A stretch of DNA of 64,000 nucleotides from CBDFKF01 sp965248765 (GTDB taxonomy: Bacteria > Pseudomonadota > Alphaproteobacteria > VGEJ01). Where the stretch lies: positions 620,001 through 684,000 of the forward strand of contig CBDFKF010000004.1 of the NCBI GenBank assembly GCA_965248765.1, given 5' to 3'. A program made the position numbers and the translations under genes. The notes under the pieces were generated by a model. It was given only the letters and a program-made list of their open reading frames with translations. It was not told where the DNA came from and ran no database searches. Shown here one piece after another: positions 8,403 through 17,796 of the stretch. Within the stretch, counting starts at the first letter, position 1; each line of letters starts with the position of its first letter.

Positions 8403-9440
8403 TCAGAACCGGTCGGGGCGGAAAGGGGCGAGGTCGAAGGCGGTCGGGCGGCCAGCGGCAAGATCGGCGATTGCCCGGCCGGTCGCCGCTGCCGTCGTGA
8501 GCCCCATATGGCCGTGCCCGAAGGCGAGGAAGGCATTGTGGTGCCGCGGCGAGACCCCGATCACCGGGAGAGAATCGGGTATCGAGGGGCGGAACCCCAT
8601 CCACTCGGTCCGCCGCGAGACATCGAGCCTGGGATAGAGCCGCTTTGCGTGCTTCATCAGAAGGGCGTGCCGCGACGGGTCGGGGGGCGCCTCGAGGCCG
8701 GCGAGTTCGACCGTCCCGCCGAGCCGCACGCCGTCCTGCATCGGTGTGACGCCAAACCGGTAGTCGCCCGAAACCACGGGCAGGCGTGGCTCAATCCCGG
8801 GATCGGCGACCGTGACGTTGTAGCCACGCTCTGTATCGAGAGGCACGCGGAGCCCGAGCTCGCGGGCGAGTGACTTCGACCATGCCCCGGCCGCGACCAC
8901 GACGGCCTCGGCGAGATGAGTGGCAACCGCCGTGCGCACGGCGCGTGCACCATGATCGTTCGAATCGAAGCCGACGGCATCCTCGCACAGCACCGTCCCG
9001 CCACCTCGCCTGAGCGTCTCGGCCAGGACCTGGACTAGCCGGTAGGGGTCGACCACGTGAGCGCACGCGGCATAGAAGGCGCCGCCGGTGAAGATCGGCG
9101 CAAGATCGGGTACGAGCTGACGGATCTCGTCGGGGCTGACGGTCTCGGCCTCGACCCCGAAGCGTCGCTTGAGCTCCATCTCGGCTCGCGCGCGAACGAA
9201 CGAATGATCGCTTTCGTAGACGTATAGGAGTCCGCGCCGTTGCAGGAGATCGCCCGCACCGGCGAGCTCGAGCAGGGACCCATAGGCGTTGAGGGCACCG
9301 TGCATCAGGCCGGCCAGGGCCGCGCAAATGCGCTCCACTTCGGCGGTGGTGCTCGCCCGCAGGAACCTTATCAGCCACGGCGCCAGCCTCGGCAGATAGC
9401 GCCAGCTGATGGCCAGCGCCGCATCTGGATCCAACAGCAT
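8403..9440 (-). pseudogene. D-amino-acid dehydrogenase-like FAD oxidoreductase, 5' truncated
   Basis: The visible 345 residues match the substrate and C-terminal part of DadA-type enzymes: VVDPYRLVQVLAETL, VVVAAGAWSKSLARELG, the region around WMGFRPSIPDSLPVIG and the FAD-contacting end FGHGHMGLTTA. The N-terminal Rossmann GxGxxG segment, about 60-70 residues, is missing. Just upstream in the same frame is a TGA, then unrelated coding sequence. The ATG at 9440 is thus not a native start, and without the dinucleotide-binding fold the product should be inactive. Confidence 0.75.
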
Positions 9441-9444
9441 TCCG

Positions 9445-9625
9445 GCTCAATAGAGGCCGGCTCGGGGTAGTAGTAGCCGGCGTGCCGGTCCTCTGATGCC
9501 GTCGGCGCGGCGTCGTCGCCAGCAGCGGCCTCATCGGCGCTGTCTGCCCGGCCCGCCACGCTGACCAGACAACAGAACAAAAGCGCCGAGAGAAATCGTC
9601 CGAAGCGACCTGGTGTATCAAACAC
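9445..9625 (-). pseudogene. 5' fragment of a small secreted protein gene
   Basis: A GTG start at 9625 opens a signal peptide (FLSALLFCCLVSVAGRADS) followed by an acidic linker and the motif HAGYYYPEPAS. Coding resemblance stops there and the frame runs into the truncated dehydrogenase out of frame. The YYYPEP-type motif recalls small exported alphaproteobacterial proteins, but I cannot name the family. It marks the other side of the breakpoint near 9445. Confidence 0.4.
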
Positions 9626-9760
9626 GGCAAGCAACTTACGAAAACACGGGACGGTGCAGTCTCGCACGCCGGTTAGCCTGCGGCCAGGCGACCACAAACA
9701 GGCTAGCGGGGCCCTCACCATCCCCCGCGCATGCCGGTGCATGAGAGAGGCCGAATATGC

Positions 9761-9834
9761 CTCTCCCGCAGGGCGGGAGAGGCAGGGACCTGTGAGCGGC
9801 GCGAGCAGGAGGGTGAGGGTGAGGGTGAGGGTGC
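9761..9834. repeat. REP-like intergenic repeat, copy 1
   Basis: CTCTCCCGCAGGGCGGGAGAG forms a hairpin and is followed by GGGACCTGTGAGCGGCGCGAG and a run of GGTGAG units. Related copies lie at 30031-30107, 56241-56309 and 56914-57010, always between genes. It sits 3' of the enoyl-CoA hydratase and may stabilise or end transcripts. Confidence 0.7.
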
Positions 9835-9841
9835 GCGCAGC

Positions 9842-10633
9842 CTAGCGGCCGGTGAAGACTGGGGTTCGCTTCTCCATGAACGCACGGCGGCCCTCCACAT
9901 AGTCCTCGCTGTCGAAGCATTGCTTTACCAGCCGTTCGCCCGCTGCCAGATCGCGGTCCCGCGCATCTTTCAGGATCTCACCGATCACTTGCTTCATCGC
10001 CCGCACGGTCAGCGGCGCATTGATGGCGATCGACTCCGCGCACTCCGCCACGGTCTCCTCGAGCACGGCCGGCGCGACCACGCGATTGGCCAAGCCGATG
10101 CGCAGCGCTTCGTAGGCATCGAACCGGCGAGCGGTGAACGCGATCTCCTTGGCAAAGGCCGGGCCGACGGCGTCGACCAGCCGGCGCAGCCCGGCAAAGG
10201 GGTAGCCGAGCCCAAGGCGGGCCGCCGGTAGGCCGAACACGGAAGGCTCTGAGCAGATACGAAGATCGCAGCACAGCGCCAGTGCAAGTCCGCCACCGAT
10301 GCAGTAGCCATCTATCATCGCGATGGTCGGAATCGGCGCCCCCGACAAGGCTTCGAACACGCTCGCAGTCAGCGCCTCGTACTCATCGATCGCCGCGCGC
10401 GAGGATCGGGTTTTCTCAAACTCGGAAATATCGGCGCCCGAGACAAAAGCTTTCCCGCCGGCCCCGGTGATGACGATGACTCGGATCGCCGGATCGCCAA
10501 GGAAGTCCTGAAGAATCCGCACCGCCGCCTGCCACATGGCGACCGAGACGGCGTTGTGCCGCGCCGGGTTATTGAAGGTCATCCGGCCGATCGCTCCCGC
10601 CTTGTCGGCCAGCATGGTCTCGGTGCCGGTCAT
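9842..10633 (-). CDS. Enoyl-CoA hydratase/isomerase family protein
   Basis: This is a 263-residue crotonase-fold protein. The oxyanion-hole segments AFVSGADISEFE (near 62) and IDGYCIGGGLALALCCDLRI (near 105) are clear. A Glu typical of hydratases is not obvious after LGLGYPFAGLRRL, so isomerase or decarboxylase activity is possible. It stands next to a CaiB-type CoA transferase and an SDR on the same strand, suggesting a small CoA-ester catabolic operon. Confidence 0.85.
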   Translation of the reverse strand: MTGTETMLADKAGAIGRMTFNNPARHNAVSVAMWQAAVRILQDFLGDPAIRVIVITGAGGKAFVSGADISEFEKTRSSRAAIDEYEALTASVFEALSGAPIPTIAMIDGYCIGGGLALALCCDLRICSEPSVFGLPAARLGLGYPFAGLRRLVDAVGPAFAKEIAFTARRFDAYEALRIGLANRVVAPAVLEETVAECAESIAINAPLTVRAMKQVIGEILKDARDRDLAAGERLVKQCFDSEDYVEGRRAFMEKRTPVFTGR

Positions 10634-10689
10634 GCGCGTTTCTCCCTACAGTGCCGATCAAATGGAGTGCGGATCAGACGGCGCATTAC

Positions 10690-11883
10690 TCAGATGACGC
10701 TGCGTGCGCGGAGGTCCGTGATATCCGAGGCGGTGTAACCAAACTCGGCAAGTATCTCGTCGCTGTGTTCGCCGCATTCCGGCGAGGGCGCCGCCAGCTC
10801 GGCGGGTGTGCGGTTGAGCGTGACCGCCTGACCGACGAGATTGATCGGCCCAAGAGCCGGCGAATCGACCCCGCGTGCGATGCCAAGGTGGCGCACCTGT
10901 GGATCGGCGAAGACCTGGTCGATCCGGTTGATGGGGCCGCACGGCACCCCCGCCTCGTTGAGCCGTTGGATCCACGTCGCGCTGTCGGCGCTGCCGAGCC
11001 GGCGATTGATCTCGGTGTTGAGCGCCGCGCGGTTGCGCGAGCGGGATGCCGCATCGGCGTAGTGCGGATCGATGAGCAGCTCCTCGGCGCCGATCGCTTC
11101 GCATAGCCGGCGCCAGATGGTCTCGCCCGAGGCGCCGATGTTGATGTGGCCATCCGCGGTCTCGAAAACGCCCATCGGAATGCGGGTCGGGTGATCGTTG
11201 CCGGCCTGCTCCGGAACCTCGCCGTCGACGAGAAAACGCGCAGCCTGAAAATCGAGCATGAAGATCTGCGCCTCCAGCAGCGAGGTGTGCAGCCACTGAC
11301 CCTTGCCCGAGACCTCCCGTTCCAACAGCGCGGTCAGAATGCCGCTCGCGCACAGGAGGCCGGCCGCCAGGTCCGAGATCGGTACGCCGACCCGGACCGG
11401 GCCCTGCCCCGGCAACCCCGTGATCGACATCAAACCGCCCATGCCTTGGGCGATTTGATCGAAGCCGGGGCGGTCACGGTAAGGCCCAGACTGGCCGAAC
11501 CCGGAGATGCTGGCATAGACCACGCGCGGATTGATCGCGCTCAGTGCCTCGTAGTCGATGCCGAGGCGGCGCTTCACCTCCGGGCGAAAGTTCTCGACCA
11601 CGACGTCGGCGCCCTCCGCCAGGCGTTTGAACACCGCGAGCCCATCCGGCTGCTTGAGGTCCAAGACGATGCTGCGCTTATTGCGATGCAGATTCTGGAA
11701 ATCCGAATCATGGCGGTCGCCGCCGGTGGTATCGCCTTCGCCCCCGCTCGGCCGTTGCTCGACCTTGATCACGTTGGCCCCCCAGTCGGCCAGCTGGCGC
11801 GCCGCCGTCGGTCCGGCGCGCGCCCGGGTCAGGTCGAGCACCGTGAAACGGGCGAGCGCGGGGGAAGCAGGTCGGTGGGTCAT
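10690..11883 (-). CDS. Family III CoA transferase (CaiB/BaiF type)
   Basis: The 397-residue protein shows family III CoA-transferase features: the N-terminal VLDLTRARAGPTAARQLADWGA, VIKVEQRP, then NKRSIVLDLK and the region with the catalytic Asp around GFDQIAQGMGG (near 145-155). Such enzymes move CoA between organic acids through an aspartyl-CoA thioester. The substrate is unknown. It lies between the enoyl-CoA hydratase and an SDR in the same direction with short gaps, so a joint role in a CoA-dependent degradation route is likely. Confidence 0.88.
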   Translation of the reverse strand: MTHRPASPALARFTVLDLTRARAGPTAARQLADWGANVIKVEQRPSGGEGDTTGGDRHDSDFQNLHRNKRSIVLDLKQPDGLAVFKRLAEGADVVVENFRPEVKRRLGIDYEALSAINPRVVYASISGFGQSGPYRDRPGFDQIAQGMGGLMSITGLPGQGPVRVGVPISDLAAGLLCASGILTALLEREVSGKGQWLHTSLLEAQIFMLDFQAARFLVDGEVPEQAGNDHPTRIPMGVFETADGHINIGASGETIWRRLCEAIGAEELLIDPHYADAASRSRNRAALNTEINRRLGSADSATWIQRLNEAGVPCGPINRIDQVFADPQVRHLGIARGVDSPALGPINLVGQAVTLNRTPAELAAPSPECGEHSDEILAEFGYTASDITDLRARSVI

Positions 11884-11898
11884 CGCATCGGCCTTCGG

Positions 11899-12645
11899 CT
11901 AGATCATGACATCGCCGCCGTTCATGTTCATAGACGCCCCGATATAGTACGACCCTTCGTCCGAGGCGAGGAGGAGCGCGGTCGGCGCCACCTCGTCGAC
12001 CCGGGCAAACCGGCCGAGCGGCTGGGCCTCGAAGTACGTGTCGAACCATGCCGCCGGCACGGCGCGGTTCATCGGCGTATCCACACTGGCCGGGGCGAGC
12101 GCATTCACCGTGATGCCCTCCCGAGCCACCTCGCGGGCGAGCGAGCGAGTAAAGCCGAGGACGCCGGCCTTGGATGCCGCGTAGTGCGAAAGTCCCGGCG
12201 CGCCGCGATGCGCCACCTGCGAGGCGACGTTGATGATCCGCCCCCACCCTTTGGCCCGCATCGCCGGCAGTACCGCGCGCGTGCAGAGGAACATGCTGCG
12301 GAGGTTGACGCGCATCATCTCGTCCCACGCTTCCGCCGTCATCTCCGCGAAGGGAACGACGGCGCCGATACCGGCGTTGTTGACCAGGATATCGACCGCG
12401 CCGAGGGCTGATGTGATCGCTTCGAAAGCGGCCCGCACCTCAGCCTCATCGCCGACGTCGGCGCTAGTGCCGAACGCCCGGCCACCCCCGCCGCCGAGCT
12501 CGTCCGCAATCTCGCGGCAGCGTTGCTCATCGAGGTCGATGACTGCTACCGCCGCGCCTTCATCCGCGAACAACGCGGCGATGCCATGGCCGATGCCCTG
12601 AACGCCGCCCGTTACCACAGCCACGCGATTGTCGAGCTTGCCCAT
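11899..12645 (-). CDS. Short-chain dehydrogenase/reductase
   Basis: This is a classical SDR: cofactor motif TGGVQGIGHGIA near residue 11, NNAG near 88, catalytic Ser in NVASQVAHRG and YxxxK in YAASK near 153, and the C-terminal NGGDVM end. The Asp in VIDLDEQ suggests NAD preference. The start at 12645 follows GGAGGAGGCGTCG, a strong ribosome site; an upstream in-frame codon at 12687 lacks one. It is the first gene of the SDR, CoA-transferase, hydratase run. Confidence 0.88.
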   Translation of the reverse strand: MGKLDNRVAVVTGGVQGIGHGIAALFADEGAAVAVIDLDEQRCREIADELGGGGGRAFGTSADVGDEAEVRAAFEAITSALGAVDILVNNAGIGAVVPFAEMTAEAWDEMMRVNLRSMFLCTRAVLPAMRAKGWGRIINVASQVAHRGAPGLSHYAASKAGVLGFTRSLAREVAREGITVNALAPASVDTPMNRAVPAAWFDTYFEAQPLGRFARVDEVAPTALLLASDEGSYYIGASMNMNGGDVMI

Positions 12646-12844
12646 CGACGCCTCCTCCCCATCGGCCGTGCGGCCGCGTCCTACCATTCGCTAGGGCCAA
12701 AGGTGTAGGCAGGCTTGTAGGCGGGGCGCAACGGTTTTTTCCCACGCCTGATCCTGCTCTGCCGGAATGGTCGTTTCGCCTTCGTGTCTCGTGTAGAAAT
12801 AGGCAACGGATCCCGGGCAATGTGCCGCGCCCTAGAGGTGCTCC

Positions 12845-13147
12845 ATGCGGTCGATCAGGCAAACGCTCGCGATACTGGCTGCCCTTCTCTGGCTAGGGGC
12901 AGCGCCGAGTTCCGCGCAGGACGATGATCTCAGTGACCAGGCGCGAGAAGGGATGGAGCAATTGATGCGCGCGCTCGAGCTCTTCATCGACAGGATCCCC
13001 CAGTATGAGGCACCGGAGATGAATGAAGATGGCGACATCATCATCCGGCGCAAGCGCACCGCACCGCCGGATGAGGCCCCGGAGGAGCCCCGCGAGGAAA
13101 CGCCTAACGGGGTCGAGGAGACCCGCGCCACCGTCGAAAGGGTGTGA
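12845..13147 (+). CDS. Small secreted protein
   Basis: The product has 100 residues. A signal peptide (residues 1-24, cut after SSAQ) precedes a short helical stretch (QAREGMEQLMRALELFI) and a charged, Pro- and Glu-rich tail. Similar exported proteins of about 100 residues occur in Alphaproteobacteria and are often misnamed AAA+ ATPase; there is no P-loop here. Function unknown. It ends three bases before the next start, so the two genes are likely co-transcribed. Confidence 0.65.
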   Translation: MRSIRQTLAILAALLWLGAAPSSAQDDDLSDQAREGMEQLMRALELFIDRIPQYEAPEMNEDGDIIIRRKRTAPPDEAPEEPREETPNGVEETRATVERV

Positions 13148-13150
13148 GGG

Positions 13151-14009
13151 GTGCCGACGGACAACGCCTTCGCCGGCATCTACCCGATGCTCTACGCCTT
13201 CTTCGGCCGCGACGGCGAGCTCGACCGCGGTGCCGTCGAGCGCCAGGTCGAGGCGGCCATCCGCCATGGCGCTCACGGTATTGCAGTCCTTGGCCTGGCC
13301 AGCGAGGTCAACAAGCTGACGCCGATCGAGCGTCGCACGCTGCTCGAGTGGACGGCGGAGGCACTCGATGGACGGCTCCCGCTTGCGGTCACCGTTGCCG
13401 AGGCGAACGCTCCCGCGCAGATCGCGTTCGTCAAGGCGGCCGCCGACCTCGGCGCCGGCTGGGTGATCCTGCAGCCGCCGCCGGTGCGTGGGGTGCCCGA
13501 GACCGAGTATTTGCGCTTCTTCGGGGCCGTTGCCGACCAGGCCGTGGTGCCGGTGGCCATCCAGAATGCGCCTGCATACATCGGCATTGGCCAGTTTGCT
13601 CAAGGCCGAATCGCCGGCCATCGAGGTAAGCCGGTTGATCGAGGAGGTTGACGGCGCGTTTCGTATCTTCAACGGACGCGCGGGTCTCGAGCTCACCGAC
13701 AACCTGCGCGCCGGCTGCGTCGGCATGATCCCGGCGCTCGATGCGCTGGATGTCCAGGCGCGGGTCTTCGACCTCATGCGCACGGGCCGGTCCGAGGATG
13801 AAGACGCGGCCGAGCGACTGGACCGCAGCATCCTGCCGCTGATCGTCTTCCTGATGCAGTCGATCGAGCACCTGCTGTGCTATGGCAAGCGGCTGACCGC
13901 GCGTCGGCTGGGTCTTGGCGAGGTGCACGACCGCCTGCCGCACATCGCGCCGAGCAGCTTCGGGCTGGCCTGCCTCGAGCGGTTCGCCAAGGACCTTCCG
14001 GCCCTATAA
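13151..14009 (+). pseudogene. DapA-family aldolase (dihydrodipicolinate synthase-like), frameshifted
   Basis: The first frame (GTG at 13151) gives the TIM-barrel start FAGIYPMLYAFFGRDGELD, then GIAVLGLASEVNKL and VTVAEANAPAQI, up to NAPAYIGIG. Near 13590-13605 homology moves to another frame beginning LLKAESPAIEVSRL, which carries the Schiff-base Lys and runs to the stop at 14009. Relative to family members, some 15-20 residues also seem lost at the join. Both halves are otherwise well preserved, so the break is recent or a sequence error combined with a deletion. Confidence 0.7.
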
Positions 14010-14072
14010 CCAACGGGCCCCGCGCCGACCCCATCACTGGAGGAGCCGCCCGATAGACCGCGTCTCGACGGA

Positions 14073-15404
14073 TCAGCCGATCGCGACGTCCATGGTGACC
14101 GCCGAGGTCTCATCGGTGCCGTCATCGACGCTCGCGTAGCCCGGGTCGACGGCCTCGTTCCACAGCCGCCACGCGATCTCGGTTGGGTCCAGGTCCGACT
14201 TAGCGGCTAGCCACTTGATCGGTGCCTCCGCCGACCAGGCGTGGTCCGCGGCAAAACCGACCAGCTCCGCCTTGGAGACCAGGGCGATCGGCTCTGCCGA
14301 CTCGACCCCATCGAATTCCTGCTCCGACGTATCGGCCGGCTCGATGCGGGTGGCCTCGGCGCTTTGCCATCGTCCCGACAGCGGCTCCGCGCCGTACGCC
14401 CGCTGCGGATCGGCCTCGTCCGCGACCTCGTGCACGCTCCGCCGTTCGAGCACTATCGGCTCAGGCGCGCCGTCGCTCGGCGCGGACAGGCCCGTCTCCT
14501 CCGCCCCAGCCATCGGGTCTGTTGAGGCGACGCTCTCGGTCGGCTCTTTACTCGCGTTGGCACCGACGACGGTCGCAACCAGCTCGGCGGATGCCTCGCC
14601 CGAGCCCTCGGAGGAGACCGCCGCGACCTCACCATCGGTAGCATCTGCGTCTGCCCGCGCGACGCCGCTATCGATCGACGGGGTGCTCGGGGTAATGCGG
14701 TCGATCGGCGCATCGAGCGCAGAGAGGTCCTGGCGGCTCAGGGCATACAGCCCGACGCCGTAGAGCTCCTCGATCTCGTCGGCCCGCAGGATGATCGGCA
14801 CGCTCGGCTCGAGGTGAGCCGCGGCAACGGAGGTCGTTTGATTGGCGATGTTGAGCACTTGGCTGCCGACTGCCGTGAGCACGATCACCTCGCCGACGCC
14901 GCCGTCGTCTTCGGCCAGCAGTGTCACGATGGTCTGCCCGCTCTCGCCGTCGGCGCGCACCGCGACCTCGGTGCCGCGGACCCCGATCGTCACCGTCGAT
15001 GATCGCACCACCATCGCCTCGGGCCCGAATTTCGCGATCTCGCCACCGACGAAGGAGAACACGCCCTCGATCATGGTGAACAGAGCGCTGCCGTCGTCGC
15101 CATCGGGATCGAACATCAGCTCATCGATTACCATCCGCCCATCGCCACCCATGGCGAAGGTGGACGAATCGATAAACGTCACGCTCAAGCTCGATGCCGC
15201 CCCGGTCGCAATCACATCGCCCTGGAATACGGCGGTGCCAGGGCTCGCCGTCTCGGACACACCGTGTGCTCGAAGGATCGTGACCGCGCCGGTCGTGGTG
15301 TCGACGAACCCGATCGGCTCACCCGGCGCCCCGCGTGCCGCGACCTCAGCACCTTCGTGTTGGTAATCGTTGTTGGATTCGCGGCGCGGCGTCAGCTCCT
15401 GCAT
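14073..15404 (-). CDS. FecR-domain protein with long acidic tail
   Basis: The N-terminal third carries a FecR-like domain: IGFVDTTTGAVTILRAHG, then VFQGDVIATGAASSLSVTF and TIGVRGTEVAV. In secreted or membrane-linked proteins these domains form beta-rich modules. The last 200 or so residues are acidic and low in complexity. I chose the ATG at 15404 (MQELTPRRES), which has GAGGAG nine bases upstream; the frame stays open to a TTG at 15521. No sigma factor is adjacent, so it is unlikely to be a classic iron-signalling FecR. It is divergent from the VanZ-family gene. Confidence 0.7.
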   Translation of the reverse strand: MQELTPRRESNNDYQHEGAEVAARGAPGEPIGFVDTTTGAVTILRAHGVSETASPGTAVFQGDVIATGAASSLSVTFIDSSTFAMGGDGRMVIDELMFDPDGDDGSALFTMIEGVFSFVGGEIAKFGPEAMVVRSSTVTIGVRGTEVAVRADGESGQTIVTLLAEDDGGVGEVIVLTAVGSQVLNIANQTTSVAAAHLEPSVPIILRADEIEELYGVGLYALSRQDLSALDAPIDRITPSTPSIDSGVARADADATDGEVAAVSSEGSGEASAELVATVVGANASKEPTESVASTDPMAGAEETGLSAPSDGAPEPIVLERRSVHEVADEADPQRAYGAEPLSGRWQSAEATRIEPADTSEQEFDGVESAEPIALVSKAELVGFAADHAWSAEAPIKWLAAKSDLDPTEIAWRLWNEAVDPGYASVDDGTDETSAVTMDVAIG

Positions 15405-15710
15405 CGTCACACGCTCCTCGACGCTCCGTATTGACCGCCTTCTCTCCAGGGCGGTTACCGAAGCATGGGCTGTGGATGCCTCGCCGACCCGAGTATTTAG
15501 GACGGATGCGGACACAGACAACCGAATCGTCGACCGGCTGTGACCACTGTCACAATGCGCGGCCGGTTTGGGCGACCTTCGCCCCCCTCCGACACCCTCT
15601 TGCCGCGCCGGGCCGTTTCCGTGATAGGTTGCCGCCGAGCGACGCTCCGGCAGAAGGTGGTCGGCAAGGCCGGTGATCCGGGCGGTCTGGACCGGCGAGT
15701 CACAGTTTTC

Positions 15711-16985
15711 GTGTTGCAGACGACATCGTACGAAGGAACGGTACGAGGCGGCGGCGCCGACAAGCGCTATCGCGTGGGCCTTACCGTCGTCCTTGTCGTC
15801 CTTGTCATCCTCCTCAGCGCCGCCACCCTTCTGGTGTATCGCAGCGACCTCCGCTTCAAGGCGGTCAGCGAGGTCGACCTCCCCAACCTCGACTTTGCAG
15901 AGGGCGTAGCCGAGTGATTCGGCGCCGGCGCATCACTCGTTGAAGGCACACCACGGGCGGCGTTGCTAGCGCCCGCTGAGGGTGTTCGCATCCCCTTCGT
16001 AGCGAGGTACGTGCCCGAGGCCGCCACCGGTTACCTCCGGGTCGGTGCCGATATCGCCGTGCAGGAGGTTGAGCCGGGCCGGCTGGCTTGGCAGAGAGCC
16101 TATCTCCTATTGTGGAGCCTCGGACCTGACGGCGAGCGCCTGCGCCACTGGCCCCATGAGATCGCGCGTCTTGAGGGAACATCCGAGTGGCAGCGTTACC
16201 AGGGCGTCATCCCCGCCGCGGACGCCGCCGGCAAGCACATGCTCGTCGCCTACATGGGCGCCGAAAGCGGTGAGATGCAGGTCCGTGGATTCCGCCTCGA
16301 GACCGTGGAGGAGCGGGCACCGTTTCGGACTCTCCGCCTCGTTCTCGGGATCCTGTGGGTGGCGACCGCCGCATGGGTAGTCGGCCTTCTGCTCAGGCGC
16401 CGGTGGCGATCTCTAGGACGGTTGCTGACGGTGGCGTGCGGGTTGGCAATACTGCTTGGTGCCATTGTCCCTCAGCCGCACCTCTCGAACGCCGTCAAGG
16501 ATGTGAAAAGCGAAGTGGCAGCGCTATGGCTGCAATTTGGCGTCGAAACGACCGGAGTGGCTGACCGTCTAGCCGGTGACGACGAGGAGGACCAGGCACC
16601 GACCGAGGCCGCCGAGACACAACGTCCGTCTGAGCGGGACACCCCGGCGCTGAGGATCAAAGTACCCTTCCCCGTACCGATCCTCGCGCTTGCGCCCACC
16701 GACAAGTTCGCGCATTTTTTCGCGTTCGCGATCCTAACGGTGTTGGCGCTTACCGGCTTCCCGCACATGCGACACGTGGTACCGGCGTTGGCCGCGCTGG
16801 TCCTCTTTGCGCTGGTGGTGGAGGTTGTCCAGAACTTCGTTGTCACCCGCGAGACTCAAATGACCGATGTCACGAGCAACGCCGCCGGGATCATGGCCGG
16901 TGGTGCACTCTATCTGTTTGCCCGCAGCCTGTTGGCCGGCGCCTCGCGCTGGCTCCGGTCCCCGACGGCGCCCCGTCCCGGCTGA
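15711..16985 (+). pseudogene. VanZ-family membrane protein with internal TGA stop
   Basis: The N-terminal part has a transmembrane helix (LTVVLVVLVILLSAATLL). A TGA at 15915-15917 follows GVAE, and the same frame continues FGAGASLVEGTP with no other break. It then gives a carbohydrate-module-like region, more hydrophobic helices, and the VanZ signature around KFAHFFAFAILTVLALT, ending near VEVVQNF and DVTSNAAG. TGG (Trp) to TGA is the simplest cause. The GTG start at 15711 is a guess; no strong ribosome site was seen. VanZ-like proteins often lie near polysaccharide export genes, not seen here. Confidence 0.65.
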
Positions 16986-17043
16986 CGGCACCCTCGCCCC
17001 GCTTCGCTCGCCCGGGAGGTGCGGCGCGTTAGGATGGGTAGTC

Positions 17044-17785
17044 ATGTGGCTTGGCGCCGCAACTCTCCTCTCGCAATCCGCTCGCCATCGCGGTTATCCT
17101 CGCGTTCGCCGAGATCGGTGCCGCGGCTGAGCGCACGCCGGTCGAGCTCGAGCTCGCGCTCGCCATCGATGTCTCGGGCAGCGTCGATCAAGCGGAATTC
17201 GCGCTACAGGTCCAAGGGCTGGCTGGCGCTTTCCGCCACCCCAGTGTCATCGCCGCGATCAAAGCGGCAGGGCCCGCTGGCATCGCCGTCGCGGTGGTGC
17301 AGTGGGCCGGCCCCACCCGGCAGGCGCTCATGGTCGACTAGACGCGCCTCGGCTCAGCCGCCGATGCCCGGCGACTCGCCGATCGCATCGCCGCTATGGG
17401 CCGGCGGTCTCGCACCGGCACGACCTCGATCGAGTTCGCCTTCCGCTTTGCCATGTACGCGTTGGCCTCGAACCAATATGACGGCCGCCGCCGCGTCATC
17501 GATATCTCGGGCGACGGGCGCAGCCAACTCGCCGACGACACCGCCGCCACGCGCGATCTGGTGGTCGCCGCCGGCATCACGATCAACGGGCTCGCCATCC
17601 TTAACGAGACGCCCGATCTCGACAGCTACTACCGCGAGCGGGTGGTCGGCGGGCCCGACGCATTTCTGATGGTCGCCGACGACTACCAGGACTTCATCGC
17701 CGCGATCCGCCGCAAGCTCGTTCGTGAAATCGGCGGCCCCGCCATCGCCTTGCGCGCATCGCCGAACCAGCGGTGGGCACGCTAG
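17044..17785 (+). pseudogene. DUF1194 protein (von Willebrand type A), dead tandem copy
   Basis: This copy parallels the gene 753 bases downstream, starting from the same MWLGAATLLS codons. An indel near 17075-17090 shifts the frame within the signal peptide, and at 17339-17341 a TAG stands where the sister gene has TGG (VVDWTW). After the stop the frame is open to 17785 with high similarity, including VIDISGDGRS and TINGLAILNE. The MIDAS motif DVSGS is kept. It is a decayed tandem duplicate. Confidence 0.75.
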
Positions 17786-17796
17786 GATGGGGAGTC

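Noticed and set aside
9805..9836. GGTGAG tandem repeat as a coding or variable microsatellite
   Set aside because: It lies between genes and is the tail of the REP-like repeat, with no reading frame of interest.
15915..17341. Possible recoding of TGA or TAG as an amino acid (alternative genetic code)
   Set aside because: Many intact genes in the window end in TGA or TAG, and Trp is otherwise read from TGG. Point mutations explain the two internal stops.
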